Part shown: piece after piece, positions 25,903-35,952 of the stretch
Layout: each line of letters starts with the position of its first letter
How positions within the stretch are numbered: the first letter of the stretch is position 1
Assembly: GCA_027494115.1 (NCBI GenBank)
Contig: JAOSJL010000001.1
Location: forward strand, 2,911,937 to 2,975,936
Direction of reading: 5' to 3'
DNA length: 64,000 bases
Source: Acidimicrobiia bacterium
Lineage (GTDB): Bacteria > Actinomycetota > Acidimicrobiia > IMCC26256 > JAOSJL01
Notes under the pieces: generated by a model
What the model saw: only the letters and a program-made list of their open reading frames with translations
Databases searched by the model: none
What the model was told of the DNA's origin: nothing
Translations under genes and position numbers: made by a program

Positions 25903-27313
25903 CGGCTGCAGAGCGCAGCTTCTTGGCGGCCTTCTTCAACTCGCGCAGAGCTTCGGGAACCCCGTCGGCGATGCGGTCCGGGTCGGGAACCGACTCACGG
26001 CACGACATGAAGCCGAAGTCGATCTTGTCGATGTAGCTGAGCACCGTGGCGTTGAGTCCGCTGCCGTAGAGCAGTGGCCCCATCGGCCACAGCGACTCCA
26101 GCTTCATGCCTGCAACGTAGAGGGGGAACGGTGGTCCGGGGACGTTGGAGATGATGAGGTTGTACACCGGCGGGACCTGGGCCTCGAGACCGGACGCCGT
26201 GTAGGTACGGGCGGCGAGTGACAGGAGCCCGGGCGGTGTGGTGTCGGTGAGGTTCATGATCTTGCGGGCCGCCATGGCCCGTTGCATTTCCTTGGAGGCC
26301 TGCGTCCCCGTGTGGATGGCGCGGAGGCGTTCTGCGGGATCGTCGATCTCCGTCGCGAGCGACGTGAACATCGCTGCCACTTGCGTGCCCACTGATTCCT
26401 TCGATCCCTCCGTGTGAAGCGACACGGGAACCTGCGCGACGAGTGGAGTGTCGGGAAGCTCGCCGCGCTCGTCGAGGTAGTTGCGAAGGGCCCCGGCACA
26501 CAGTGCAAGGACGACGTCATTCAACTTCACGTCGAAGGCGTCTTTGACCTTCTTGACTTCGGTGAGCGACACCGAGCTGTAGGCGAAACGGCGGTGTGGA
26601 CTGATGACGCGGTTCAACGATGTGCGCGGGGCCTGGAAAGGAATCGCAGGCGAATCGTCTCGACGCATGAAGCTGGCGAGAGTGCTCCCCTGCATGGCGA
26701 CCTGCGGCACGAACTTGAGCAGTCGCCACGGCGTGACCGCCGTACGACCGAGGCCCCGGAAGAACAGCTCCGCGCCCGACGGAATCCGCTCGGGAGTGCG
26801 GTGAGGCACGGGCGGGCGATCGTCGGGGTTCGGCTCGGGCTCCAGGTCGAACAGCTTGTCGAAGAGCCCCACACCTGTCATGCCGTCGATGATCGCGTGG
26901 TGGACCTTCGCCAGCATCGCGACCCGGCCATCTTCCAGGCCCTCGATGACCCAGAACTCCCAGAGCGCGTGATCGCGGTCGAGCTTGTAGCTCACGAGAT
27001 CGCCGACGAGGTTGCCGAGTTGTTCGGGGCCTCCCGGAGGGGGAACGGCGATCCGACGGATGTGGTAGTCGAGATCGAAGTCGGGATCCTCGATGAAGAC
27101 GGGGTTGTCGAGACCGAACGGAACCTCGTGCAGCTTCCAGGAGAACTGCGGTGCGAGCGGAAGCCGTTCGGCGAACGCGTCGCGCAGTCGATCGAAGCTG
27201 TAGCCACCCGGGGTGTCGGACGGATCGAGGAGCATCACGGCCGAGACGTGCATGTGCCACGCGTTCGTCTCGCCGTAGAGAAAGGCCGTGTCGAGGCCGC
27301 TGGCTCGGTGCAT
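25898..27313 (-). CDS. WS/DGAT-type O-acyltransferase
   Basis: 471 residues. VHHAIIDGMTG near residue 133 is the HHxxxDG catalytic motif of bacterial wax ester synthase/diacylglycerol acyltransferases. The C-terminal NLIISNVPGPPFPLYVAG is the family's second conserved block. It transfers an acyl group from acyl-CoA to a fatty alcohol or diacylglycerol, making storage lipid. This links the locus to fatty-acyl-CoA metabolism. The start ATG 27311-27313 is well placed. It is divergent from the D-aminoacylase-type gene, with operator site B between them. Confidence 0.93.
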   Translation of the reverse strand: MHRASGLDTAFLYGETNAWHMHVSAVMLLDPSDTPGGYSFDRLRDAFAERLPLAPQFSWKLHEVPFGLDNPVFIEDPDFDLDYHIRRIAVPPPGGPEQLGNLVGDLVSYKLDRDHALWEFWVIEGLEDGRVAMLAKVHHAIIDGMTGVGLFDKLFDLEPEPNPDDRPPVPHRTPERIPSGAELFFRGLGRTAVTPWRLLKFVPQVAMQGSTLASFMRRDDSPAIPFQAPRTSLNRVISPHRRFAYSSVSLTEVKKVKDAFDVKLNDVVLALCAGALRNYLDERGELPDTPLVAQVPVSLHTEGSKESVGTQVAAMFTSLATEIDDPAERLRAIHTGTQASKEMQRAMAARKIMNLTDTTPPGLLSLAARTYTASGLEAQVPPVYNLIISNVPGPPFPLYVAGMKLESLWPMGPLLYGSGLNATVLSYIDKIDFGFMSCRESVPDPDRIADGVPEALRELKKAAKKLRSAAV

Positions 27314-27379
27314 CGGGGATCCTTCGATGATGGGGGCACATCCTCCCACTTCGCGCCCCCCTGTGCCCACGACATGCGC

Positions 27380-27397
27380 CGTGAACGCTCGCTAACA
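27380..27397. promoter_or_regulatory. Shared palindromic operator, site B
   Basis: cgtgaac-gctc-gctaaca fits the 18-bp consensus and lies between the divergent WS/DGAT and amidohydrolase genes. A further gctaaca half-site follows at 27405-27411. Confidence 0.7.
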
Positions 27398-27430
27398 GGC
27401 GCTGGCTAACATCGCACGGGGGAGGTTGTC

Positions 27431-29013
27431 GTGAAGGCGGACCTGCTGATCGCCGGGGGAACGGTCATCGACGGCACCGGTACGCCCCCGCGGGCTGCCG
27501 ACGTCGCGGTGACGGGTGACCGCATCGCCGTCGTGGATCCCCTGCCCGCCGGCGTGGAGGCGGCGACCGTGCTGGATGCCACCGACAGGGTCGTGACACC
27601 CGGGTTCATCGACGTGCACCTGCACACCGACACCGCCGCATTGGCACCCGACACGGAGACGAACAGCGGCCTGCCCTCGCTGCGACAGGGTGTGACGAGC
27701 GAGATCTGCGGCAACTGCGGGTTCTCACCCTTCCCGGTCAGCGACACGGTGGCTGACACGCTCGGCGACGTTCTGACCGCTGCCATGGGTGAGGGCGCCC
27801 GCTTCTTCGCCGACGTCCCCGCCTACCGCGCAGCACTCGAAGAGCGGCCACTCGGACCGAACTACGCCCCACTCGCAGGCCATGGCGCCCTGCGGATGAC
27901 CGCCGTCGGTTTCGACGACAGGGTCGCCACGACCGACGAGATCGCCGAGATGTGTGACGCCCTCGACGCCGCACTCGCCGAAGGTTGCTTCGGGATGTCG
28001 ACGGGGTTGATCTACCCGCCGTCGATGTTCGCCCCCACCGAGGAGATCGTGGCTCTCGCTCACGTCCTGGCGCGACACGGTCGCCTGTACACGACACACA
28101 TGCGCGACGAGGCCAACCGCGTCGATGAAGCCATCGACGAGGCACTGGAGATCGGACGCGAGTCGGGCGTCCCCGTGCAGATCTCGCACCACAAGGTCGT
28201 CGGCCGACCCAACTGGGGGCACAGCACCGCCACGCTCGAACGCATCGATTCCGCCCGAGCCGGTGGGCTCGATGTGGCGCTCGATGTGTACCCGTACACG
28301 GCGTCGAGCACCGGCCTGCTCGCGTTGTTTCCCCGGTGGCTGCTCGACGGCGGCCTCGCCTCGGTCAGTCGCCTCACAGAGAACGAGACCCGGGACGCCG
28401 TTCGCGCCGAGTCCCGAACGGCAGGGCCGGGCGCGAGGAGCGCTCTCGTCGACGCTCCCGACACGGTCGTGATCTCCGCCGCCGCTCACCATCCGGATCT
28501 GGAGGGCCACTCCCTCACCGAGATCGCCGGCGACAACGGCGACCCGCTCGACACCGCGTGCGACCTGCTCGTGGAGGACCCGGGCGTTCAGGTCATCGTG
28601 CACCAGATGAACGAGGAGGATGTGACCAGGATCCTGGCGCACCCCCTGGCGGTGGTCGGCTCCGACGGCGGGCTCGGAGGCGGCAAGCCCCACCCGCGTC
28701 GGGCGGGAGCCTTCACCCGGGTACTGGGCCGCTACGTCCGTGACCGAGAAGCACTCGATCTCGTGGAGGCCGTGCGCAAGATGACGGGGGCGCCGGCGGA
28801 ACGGTTCGGCCTGGCGGATCGAGGTGTGATCGCCACCGGCCGACGTGCAGATCTCGTGGTCTTCGATCCCGACACAGTGAGAGATGGCGCGACCTACGAC
28901 GACCCGCTCGCTCCCCGAGCGGAGTGTCCCACGTCGTCGTCAACGGCGGCGTCGTGATCCGCGACGGCGCCGACACGGGCACGCGAGTCGGGCGCGTCCT
29001 CGAACCCGGCTGA
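27431..29013 (+). CDS. N-acyl-D-amino-acid deacylase family amidohydrolase (one frame break)
   Basis: About 527 residues. Metal-binding motifs are GFIDVHLHTD (HxH), ICGNCGFSPF (the D-aminoacylase Cys/Asn loop), TTHMRDEANR, QISHHK and VVGSDGG. Together they identify the D-aminoacylase branch of the amidohydrolase superfamily, which cleaves N-acyl amino acids, dihydropyrimidines or related amides. GTG start with a strong GGGGGAGG ribosome site. One base is missing in the 4-C run at 28913-28916, after which the true end VSHVVVNGGVVIRDG..EPG is restored. The operator site upstream suggests it belongs to the same regulon. Substrate unknown. Confidence 0.9.
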
Positions 29014-29033
29014 TCCACATCACTCGACGCTGG

Positions 29034-29051
29034 CGTAAACGCCCGTTAACG
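29034..29051. promoter_or_regulatory. Shared palindromic operator, site C
   Basis: cgtaaac-gccc-gttaacg, a near-perfect palindrome ending 9 bases before the P450 start codon. Confidence 0.78.
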
Positions 29052-29059
29052 TCAGCATC

Positions 29060-30255
29060 GTGTCGTCGGTCGATTTCCTCGCTCCCGAGCACCTGGTCGA
29101 TCCATATCCGACCTATGCGCGCCTGCGGGAACAGGGCCCGGTCGTGGCGATGGGCGACGACCGTTTCCTCGTGACCGATCACGAAACCGTCACGCAGGTG
29201 CTGCGCGACCACGAGACCTTCTCGTCGCAGGCGACGGGCGACGACAGCGACTTCTTCCGACCCGACCGTGGGTCGGCCGGACTAGCGTTCGGCTCGCCGG
29301 AGCCGTTCCGACTGCTGATCCGCTCGGATCCGCCGGATCACACGCGCCTGCGCCAACTCGTGCGTGGTCCCTTCACACCTCGGGCGATCGCGGCGATGGA
29401 ACCGGGGATCAGAAGGATCGCCGAGACCTGCGTGGATGAGTTGATCGCCACGTCTGCGCGAGGTGACGCCGACTTCGTGCGTGATGTCGCCTTCCCCCTT
29501 CCCGTCATCGTCATCGCGGAGCTGCTCGGCATTCCGCCCGAGCGACGACACGACTTCAAGCGTTGGTCCGACAACCTGGCGTTGTCGGTCGCATCGACCT
29601 CCGAGCTCGATCTCGGCATCGCCGCCGAGATGTTCGAGTTCTTCGACCGCCTGGTCGCCGATCGACGGGTCAGCCCGGCTGACGATCTGGTGAGCCGGTT
29701 GCTCGTCGACGCCGGTGACGAGCTCACAACTGTCGAGGTCGTGGTCTTCTGCGAACTGCTGCTCATCGCCGGCAACGAGACCACGACGAACCTCCTCGGC
29801 AACGGTGTCCAGGCATTCTTCGACGACCCCGCCGCTGTGGCGCGGGTTCGTGACGACGCCGAGCTTCTCCCCGCGGCCATCGAGGAGGTGCTTCGTTTCG
29901 ACTCGCCCGTCCAGGGGACGCTCCGGCGGGCACTGCGAGCGACGCGCCTTCGGGAACACACCGTCCCCGAGAACGCCCGGTTGCTGGTGCTGCTCGCCGC
30001 GGCGAACCGCGATCCGACCGTGTTCCCCGAGCCGGATCGTTTCGATCCCGCTCGCAACCCCACGGAGCACGTCGCCTTCGGCGCGGGCATCCACTTCTGC
30101 CTCGGCGCGGGGCTCTCGCGACTCGAAGCCCGGGTTCTGGGAGAGGTGCGCGCGGCCGGATCCGAGCGCTGCGGCCCACCGGCGAGCCGACACGCGGGGG
30201 CTCGGCACTGGTGCGAGGATTCTCCTCGATGCCGGTCACCGCGGAGCCCGTGTGA
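29060..30255 (+). CDS. Cytochrome P450 (one frame break)
   Basis: About 398 residues. I-helix AGNETTTN carries the acid-Thr pair for O2 activation, EEVLR is the K-helix ExxR, and FGAGIHFCLGAGLSRLE is the heme-thiolate loop with the axial Cys. The size fits soluble bacterial P450s that hydroxylate fatty acids, terpenes or steroids. A base is missing near 30158-30159; restoring it gives the normal C-terminus (RPTGEPTRGGSALVRGFSSM). Starts at GTG. Its stop overlaps the exporter's GTG (GTGTGA). Operator site C lies just upstream, so it should be under the same control as the beta-oxidation genes. No ferredoxin gene is adjacent. Confidence 0.93.
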
Positions 30256-31655
30256 CAGAAGCCGCCGCAACCGGAAAGACGGGTCGGCTGGGCCGACCGC
30301 GCGACAGCGCCCTGTGGCCCTACGGCCTCCTGCCCGCGTTCGTCCTCGTACTCGTCAACTTCATGGACGGTGCCGAAACGAGTGTGCTGCCCGGCACGCT
30401 CTCACTGCTCCAGGACGACTTCGGATTCTCCGACACAGTCGGTGGAGTACTGGCGACGGCCGCCGCGTTCGCAGGGCTGATCGTGGTTCTGCCCGCGGGC
30501 TACGTCGCCGACCACTACCGACGGACCCGTACTCTCGCCGTCGTTGTGACGGTGTGGTCGGCGCTGTCCGTACTCTCCGCGGCGGCCGTGGTGTTCTGGA
30601 TGTTCTTCGCCGCCCGCTTCGCGATGGGCGCGGCCAACAGCATGGACAATCCGCCGGCGTCGTCGCTCCTGGCGGACTTCTATCCACCGATCTCGAGGGG
30701 CCGGATCTTCGCCGTCCAGCGCCTTGCCTGGTCGATCGGGGTCGGCGTCGGCATCGCGGTCGGCGGGGTCGTCGGGGAGGTACTGGGATGGCGTGCCGCC
30801 TACCTCGTCTTCGCCGTCCCCGGCCTCGTCGTGGCGCTCCTCGTCGCCATGCTCGTCGAACCGCCCCGTGGGCGACTCGACCACGTTCGGACCGTCCCCG
30901 ACAAGAGCGAACGACCGCTCGACCGCCAGGCCGAACTGCTCGCCGAGATGGAACTGGGCGAACAACCCGAGCACCGTCGCTCCGCACGCGAGTACCTCCG
31001 TCAGGTTCGGGACCTCGGCCGCATCCCGACTGCTCGTCGGCTCTATCTGGGTCTCGGCGTCACGTTCATCGGTTTCAACGGTGTCGCCTTCTGGCTCCCT
31101 TCGTACCTCGAGAGAAGGCACGACCTGGGTGAGGGTGCCTCCCGGCGCGATCACGGGAGGTCTGGTGGTCGTCGTCGCGCTGACCGGGGCCTTGATCGGT
31201 GGCTACTTCGGCGACCGTGCATCCTCCGGTGGCACCGGTGGCCGGGCGGTCATCGTCGGTACGTCGCTCGCGGCCGGCGCAGCCATTGCGGCGTTGGCCT
31301 TCGCGGTTTCGGCGCTCGCAGCGCAACTGGCCGTGTTCGCTCTCGGAGCCTTCGTCATCTCGATGGCGATCCCGAACTTCGCTGCGGCGATCGCCGAGGT
31401 GATTCCCGCTCGCCAACGAGGAACGGGCTTCTCTCTCTACTACTTCGTGGTCATCCTGGGAGGAGCTCTCGGACCTCTGCTCATCGGCGCCGTGTCCGAC
31501 ATCACCGGTTCCTTGACGGTCGCAATGGCCGCGGCGATGCTGCCGGCTGTTCCCGGTGGTCTGTACGTTCTGGGCGCCCGCCGGTCGATCGAACAGGACG
31601 CGGCGGCAGCACTCAGCCCGTCGAGGGTCCGTCCGGGGAGGGCGGGCATCGATGA
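30252..31655 (+). CDS. MFS transporter (two frame breaks)
   Basis: About 467 residues. An N-terminal LVNFMDGAETSVLPGTLS helix, then GYVADHYRRTRTLA (the MFS motif A between helices 2 and 3) and SMAIPNFAAAIAEVIPARQR (its echo in the second half) mark a 12-helix major facilitator. It resembles spinster/sugar-phosphate-like permeases. Repair needs one base removed at 31133-31135 (LGEVPPGAITGG) and one added in the 4-G run at 31635-31638, which then gives an EGGHR end. It starts within the P450 stop codon, so a coupled P450-transporter pair is likely: import of a substrate or export of a product. Its 3' end overlaps the convergent hydrolase by 43 bases. Confidence 0.85.
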   Translation: MTEAAATGKTGRLGRPRDSALWPYGLLPAFVLVLVNFMDGAETSVLPGTLSLLQDDFGFSDTVGGVLATAAAFAGLIVVLPAGYVADHYRRTRTLAVVVTVWSALSVLSAAAVVFWMFFAARFAMGAANSMDNPPASSLLADFYPPISRGRIFAVQRLAWSIGVGVGIAVGGVVGEVLGWRAAYLVFAVPGLVVALLVAMLVEPPRGRLDHVRTVPDKSERPLDRQAELLAEMELGEQPEHRRSAREYLRQVRDLGRIPTARRLYLGLGVTFIGFNGVAFWLPSYLERRHDLGEGASRRDHGRSGGRRRADRGLDRWLLRRPCILRWHRWPGGHRRYVARGRRSHCGVGLRGFGARSATGRVRSRSLRHLDGDPELRCGDRRGDSRSPTRNGLLSLLLRGHPGRSSRTSAHRRRVRHHRFLDGRNGRGDAAGCSRWSVRSGRPPVDRTGRGGSTQPVEGPSGEGGHR

Positions 31656-33474
31656 CCGTCACGCCGATCTTCGCGGCACCGACGGCGAGCAGCGTCAGCG
31701 CGGCGGCCCAGAGCACCAGGACGGCGCCCGGCTCATAGGACCACACCAGGGACCAGTTCGCCTCCGGCAGGCGAGGCAACGCCAGGATCGCGACCGGAAT
31801 CGCCAGGTTCGCGATCAGAGCCCAGACCGTGGCCCGCACAGCCCGACCACGACCGGCGTCCCGGTTGCGTACGCGCCACTGCCTGACACCCGTGGCCGCC
31901 CGCAGGGCGAGCGCGGCGGCGCCCACGAGAACGAGATCGAGAACGAGCAGGTTCCACGCCGGCCGACCTCCGACCGTCGGATGCAGGTCCTCGCCCGTCA
32001 CGATGTCGAAGACGCCGTCCGCTATCTCGGGTCCCGGCTGCGCCACGGCCGACTGTCGGTTGACGAGAGCGACCACACCCCAGCCGGTGTCGCCCTCTCC
32101 GCCCGGTCGAATTCGCATACCCGAGGAGAACCCCGGCGCCACGCCGTCATGGCCCAGCGTGACGGTCCCGTCCTCCTCGTCCAGCGACCGGTTCCAGCCG
32201 AAGCCGTAGAAGTCGGTCGGGTCGTCGTCGTCGGGGTCGGTCGGGACGACATCCTCGTGCAAGGAGGACACGACCGACTCCGAGGCGACACGGTTGTCGT
32301 CGAACTCTCCGCCGTTGAGCTGCGCCACGAGGTAGTTCGCCATGTCATGGGCGGACGAGGAGATCCCGCCCATCGGCACCGCGCCCTCTATCACGGTCGT
32401 TCCCGTCGGGAACGGCAGACCCCACCAGTCTCTGTAGCCATCGGCGAGCCCCGAGGCGTGGGCGTCCTCATCGCCCGCCGATGTGCTCACCATGCCGAGG
32501 GGTCCGAAGACCTCGGACTCCATGTACTCCTCGTAGGACCGGCCGGTGACAGCCTCGATGATCGCCCCGGCAATCTGGAAGTTGACGTTCGAGTACTCGT
32601 AGCTCGTTCCCGGCGGGTCGTGGAGCGCATGGTCCGCGGCCGCCCGCACGTCGTCTTCGATGGTGTGCTGCCGGCTGCGTTCGATGAGGTTCCAGCCCTG
32701 AGGTGTCGTGAACCCGCTCGTCTGGTTCAGGAGATGGCGCACCGTGATGGCGTCCGCCTCCTCCTGGTTGCGGGTCTCGAACCACGGCAGGTACTCGCGA
32801 ACGGGCCTGTCGAGATCGACGTCGCCCGCCTCGGCGACTTGGAGGACGGCCAGTGCCGTGAAGCCCTTGGAAAGTGACGCCATCACGAACGGCGTGTCCG
32901 GAGCAATCGGTCGACGATCGGGACCTGCAACCCCGTAGCCGCGCACGAGAGCCGGCTCGTCGCCGTGGACGACGGCCACGGCCGCCCCCGGCAGACGCAG
33001 GGCGTCGAGCTGGGCTCGTATGTAGTCGTCGAGCGCATCGACCTGCTCGGAGCTCAAGCCTGCCGCCTGCGCGTCCGCGTCGGGGGTTCCTGTCACGGAG
33101 ATCCCGGGTCCGGGCAGCAGCACACCGACCACGAGTGCGACGGCCAGCCCGCCGCTCCACAGCGCGCGGCGCACGGGCTCCACCGCGTCCCCGGCCAGGT
33201 AGCCGAGCGCGGCACCGACCAGCGCGAACCCGCCGAGAAGCACGAACCGTGCCCAGCGCCCGTCGGGTGCGCTGGCCGCACCCACGGCGGCGAGAGCAAC
33301 CGCCAACCAACCACCGAAGGCGGCGCCCCGTGGGCAGCCCCACCATGCGACCGCGACCACGAGAGCAACACCGGGCACGACGAGCCACCATCGGAAGCCG
33401 ACCGACCCGGCGAGCACGCCGGCCGAACCCGCGAGCAGGAGCACCGCCCACCATCGGAGGCGACGACGAGGCAC
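31613..33474 (-). CDS. Membrane-embedded beta-lactamase-type serine hydrolase (one frame break)
   Basis: About 620 residues. Four hydrophobic segments at the N-terminus (to ~115) precede the hydrolase domain. SLSKGF is the SxxK nucleophile, YEYSNVNF the YxN motif and LGHDGVAPG the HxG third motif. Three more membrane segments end the protein. The active site should face the outside. The open frame would otherwise run 180 residues past the true end. A missing base in the run at 31635-31638 gives the end VIDARPPPDGPSTG, and the same base also repairs the convergent MFS gene. Starts with GTG seven bases after the acyl-CoA ligase stop, so it is probably in that operon. Likely a penicillin-binding-like peptidase or esterase. 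Confidence 0.85.
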
Positions 33475-33481
33475 GTTCCGA

Positions 33482-35074
33482 TTATGTATCTCGGACGTAC
33501 CCGTCGCTCTTGCGATCCCACGTCCGGGGGTTCAAGGCTTCGCCACGCAGCTTGACCTTCTGGATCCGCTGCGTCTGCGTCTTCGGCAGTTCGTCGACGA
33601 ACTCGACATAGCGCGGGAACATGAACTTCGCCATCCCCGGCTCGAGGAACTCCAGCAGCTCCGCCTCTGAGAAGTCCTGGCCCTCGTGGCGGACGACGAG
33701 GATCTTCACCTCGTCCTCGCCGGGGCCGAACTCGGAGGGGGCCGCCACCGCGGCGACTTCGAGAACCCCGGGGTGCTCGCGCACGTGGCCCTCCACTTCG
33801 AGCGAGGAGATGTTCTCCCCGCCCTTGCGCATGGCGTCCTTGAGACGGTCGACGAAGTAGAGACAGCCGTCCTCGTCGGCTCGGAAGCCGTCGCCGGTGT
33901 GGAACCACCCGTTGCGCCACGCTTCGGCGGTCTTGTCGGGCATACCCCAGTAGCCGACGTTGAGCTCCCACGGCTCGTGGCTGCGGATGATGAGCTCGCC
34001 GACGTCGCCGACCGGCACCTCCTCGTCGTGATCGTCGACGATCCGCACGTCGTAGCGGTCCCGCACCCTGCCGCAGCTGCGCCAATCGACACGGTCGTCG
34101 GGTGCGCCGTAGATGGGGGCCCCGATCTCCGTCATCCCGTATCCCGTGAAGACCCGGAGACCGAAACGGCGCTCGAAGTCGTCGACCTCGGGGAACAGCG
34201 GCCCCGTCTGGATGACCGTCAGAGGATTGTCGGCGTCGTCGTCGGATTCGGGCATGGAGAGGAGGAACTGCGCCATGACGCCGATGAGGCCCGTGGTCGT
34301 GCAATCGAAGCGTCGGATGTCGTTCCAGAACTCCGTGAGACTGAAGACCTCGCGCAGGACGCCGCGGGCGCCCGCCAGCGACGTCATGTACACGAGCGAC
34401 TTGCCGCCGACATGGAACATCGGGAGGCACGCGTAGAACCCGTCGCCTTTCCCCAGCACGTTCGGGGGCGTGGCGGCGGGGAACTGGTGGAGTTCCGCCC
34501 AGGGCACGAGTACACCCTTGGACGGCCCGGTGGTCCCGCTCGTGTAGATGATGCAGGCGATGTCCCAGTAGGACGGTCCGTCGAGATCCGTGGCTGGTTG
34601 CGCGTCGGTGAAGAACTCGTCTCCTCCCACGATCGTCGGGCCCAGGTCGGGTGCGTCTCCGGACAGGTCGGGGACGATGATCCGGTCGAGGCGCTCGAGC
34701 GTGGTGGCGGACACAGTGGCCACCTGTTCGAGATAGCGCTGCGCGCAGACGAAGACGGTCGCGCGCGAGTTCTCGATGAGGTAGTCGAGCATCTGGCCCG
34801 AGTAGGCGGTGTTGAGGGGCACCTCGATCGCCCGCAGCCACGCCACGCCCAGCCAGGCGTAGGACGACTCGAAAGCGTTCGGGAACATGGTGAGGACGGT
34901 GTCGCCCGCGTCGACGCCTTGGTGTCGCAGTGCGTCGGCCCACAGCAGGTTGCTCGTGTGGAAGTCGCCGTAGGTGACCTCGCGCCCATCGACGTCCTGG
35001 AGCGCCACGTTGGCGGGGTCCTCGGCGGCGCGCGCGGCAATCGTGTGGGGAAGGATCTTCTCCTTCTCCAGCAT
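33482..35074 (-). CDS. Acyl-CoA synthetase (AMP-forming ligase), copy 1
   Basis: 530 residues. IIYTSGTTGPSKGV is the AMP-binding P-loop, FTGYGMTEIG the A5 motif and WFHTGDGFRADEDG the A7 motif. DAMRKGGENISSLEVEGH (A8) and a C-terminal QTQRIQKVKLR segment with the catalytic Lys complete the enzyme. It activates a carboxylic acid to acyl-CoA via acyl-adenylate. The size and motif spelling resemble crotonobetaine/carnitine-type and cyclic-acid CoA ligases rather than long-chain FadD, but this is soft. It starts two bases after the enoyl-CoA hydratase stop and is probably co-transcribed with both hydratases upstream. Confidence 0.93.
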   Translation of the reverse strand: MLEKEKILPHTIAARAAEDPANVALQDVDGREVTYGDFHTSNLLWADALRHQGVDAGDTVLTMFPNAFESSYAWLGVAWLRAIEVPLNTAYSGQMLDYLIENSRATVFVCAQRYLEQVATVSATTLERLDRIIVPDLSGDAPDLGPTIVGGDEFFTDAQPATDLDGPSYWDIACIIYTSGTTGPSKGVLVPWAELHQFPAATPPNVLGKGDGFYACLPMFHVGGKSLVYMTSLAGARGVLREVFSLTEFWNDIRRFDCTTTGLIGVMAQFLLSMPESDDDADNPLTVIQTGPLFPEVDDFERRFGLRVFTGYGMTEIGAPIYGAPDDRVDWRSCGRVRDRYDVRIVDDHDEEVPVGDVGELIIRSHEPWELNVGYWGMPDKTAEAWRNGWFHTGDGFRADEDGCLYFVDRLKDAMRKGGENISSLEVEGHVREHPGVLEVAAVAAPSEFGPGEDEVKILVVRHEGQDFSEAELLEFLEPGMAKFMFPRYVEFVDELPKTQTQRIQKVKLRGEALNPRTWDRKSDGYVRDT

Positions 35075-35076
35075 GG

Positions 35077-35952
35077 TCAGCCTCCGGGGCTGTCGGCGCC
35101 GGCCCGTTGGGGATCGGCGAGATCGGCGGGCAACTCGGCGTGCTTGCTGCCCGTCCATGCAGGATCGCGCTTTTCGAGGTACGACATCACGCCCTCGACA
35201 GCGTCGGGTTGCTCCCCCACCCACCACGTCAGCTTCGTCTCGCGTTGCATCGCGGCCAGCCTGTCGGTCTGGGTCAACCCCTCCGAGACAAGCCTCTTCG
35301 TGACCGCCGTCGAGATCGGGGCGCAGTTGACCGCGATGTCGCGCGCGAACTCCTGAGCTGCCGGGAGCACCTCGTCGCGGGGCAGCGCCTTCGAGACGAG
35401 ACCGATCTCGGCCGCCTCGGAACCCAGAATCGTCTTCGCTCCGAGGAGGAGCTCCATCGCGCGCGAGACACCGACGAGCCGGGGCAGAAGCCACGTGGAG
35501 TTGGCCTCGGGGATGATGCCGCGCCGCGAGAAGACGAACGCCAGCTTCGCGTCGTCTGCCGCGAACCGGACGTCGAACAGCAGCGAGAGCGTGAGGCCGG
35601 CTCCGACCGCCGCGCCGTTCAGGGCGCCGATCACCGGCGTCGTCATTGTCCAGAACGCCGACTTCTCGGCGATCGAATCGGAGTCGACACCGAGCTCCTC
35701 GTCGTGCTCCGCGTGCGCGTCGGCCCCGAAGGAGCCGCCGCCGGCGGAGAGATCCACCCCCGCGCAGAATCCCTTGCCCGCGCCGGTGACGACGATCGCC
35801 CGCACCGCGTCATCGGCTTCGAATCCCCACATGGCGTCGAAGAACTCGCGCTGCATCGTCAGATCGAAGGCGTTGCGGGCGTCGGGTCGATTGAGCGTGA
35901 GTGTGGCGACTCCGACGTCGTCGACATCGACGATGATCGTTTCGTGGCTCAT
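35077..35952 (-). CDS. Enoyl-CoA hydratase/isomerase family protein, copy 1
   Basis: 291 residues of the crotonase fold: LTLNRPDARNAFDL, the oxyanion-hole stretch GKGFCAGVDLSAGGG, and the second hole PVIGALNGAAVGAGLTL. The usual catalytic Glu region reads FVFSRRGIIPEANSTWLLPR, where Glu of PEAN is in place, so hydratase activity is plausible. It hydrates 2-enoyl-CoA, or isomerises double bonds, in a beta-oxidation-like cycle. Its ATG overlaps the stop of the next copy (ATGA), so both hydratases and the ligase are one coupled set under site D. Confidence 0.92.
   Translation of the reverse strand: MSHETIIVDVDDVGVATLTLNRPDARNAFDLTMQREFFDAMWGFEADDAVRAIVVTGAGKGFCAGVDLSAGGGSFGADAHAEHDEELGVDSDSIAEKSAFWTMTTPVIGALNGAAVGAGLTLSLLFDVRFAADDAKLAFVFSRRGIIPEANSTWLLPRLVGVSRAMELLLGAKTILGSEAAEIGLVSKALPRDEVLPAAQEFARDIAVNCAPISTAVTKRLVSEGLTQTDRLAAMQRETKLTWWVGEQPDAVEGVMSYLEKRDPAWTGSKHAELPADLADPQRAGADSPGG

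Noticed and set aside
31656-32877. Apparent 400-residue C-terminal extension of the MFS protein
   Set aside because: It is antisense to the serine hydrolase and disappears when the base at 31635-31638 is restored. The mirror extension of the hydrolase to 31075 is rejected for the same reason.
33686-35356. A 556-codon open frame on the plus strand
   Set aside because: It is antisense to the acyl-CoA ligase and enoyl-CoA hydratase, whose motifs are intact. Long mirror frames are expected in such GC-rich coding sequence. Others of the same kind are 8133-9491 (minus), 12509-13903 (minus) and 14304-15647 (plus).
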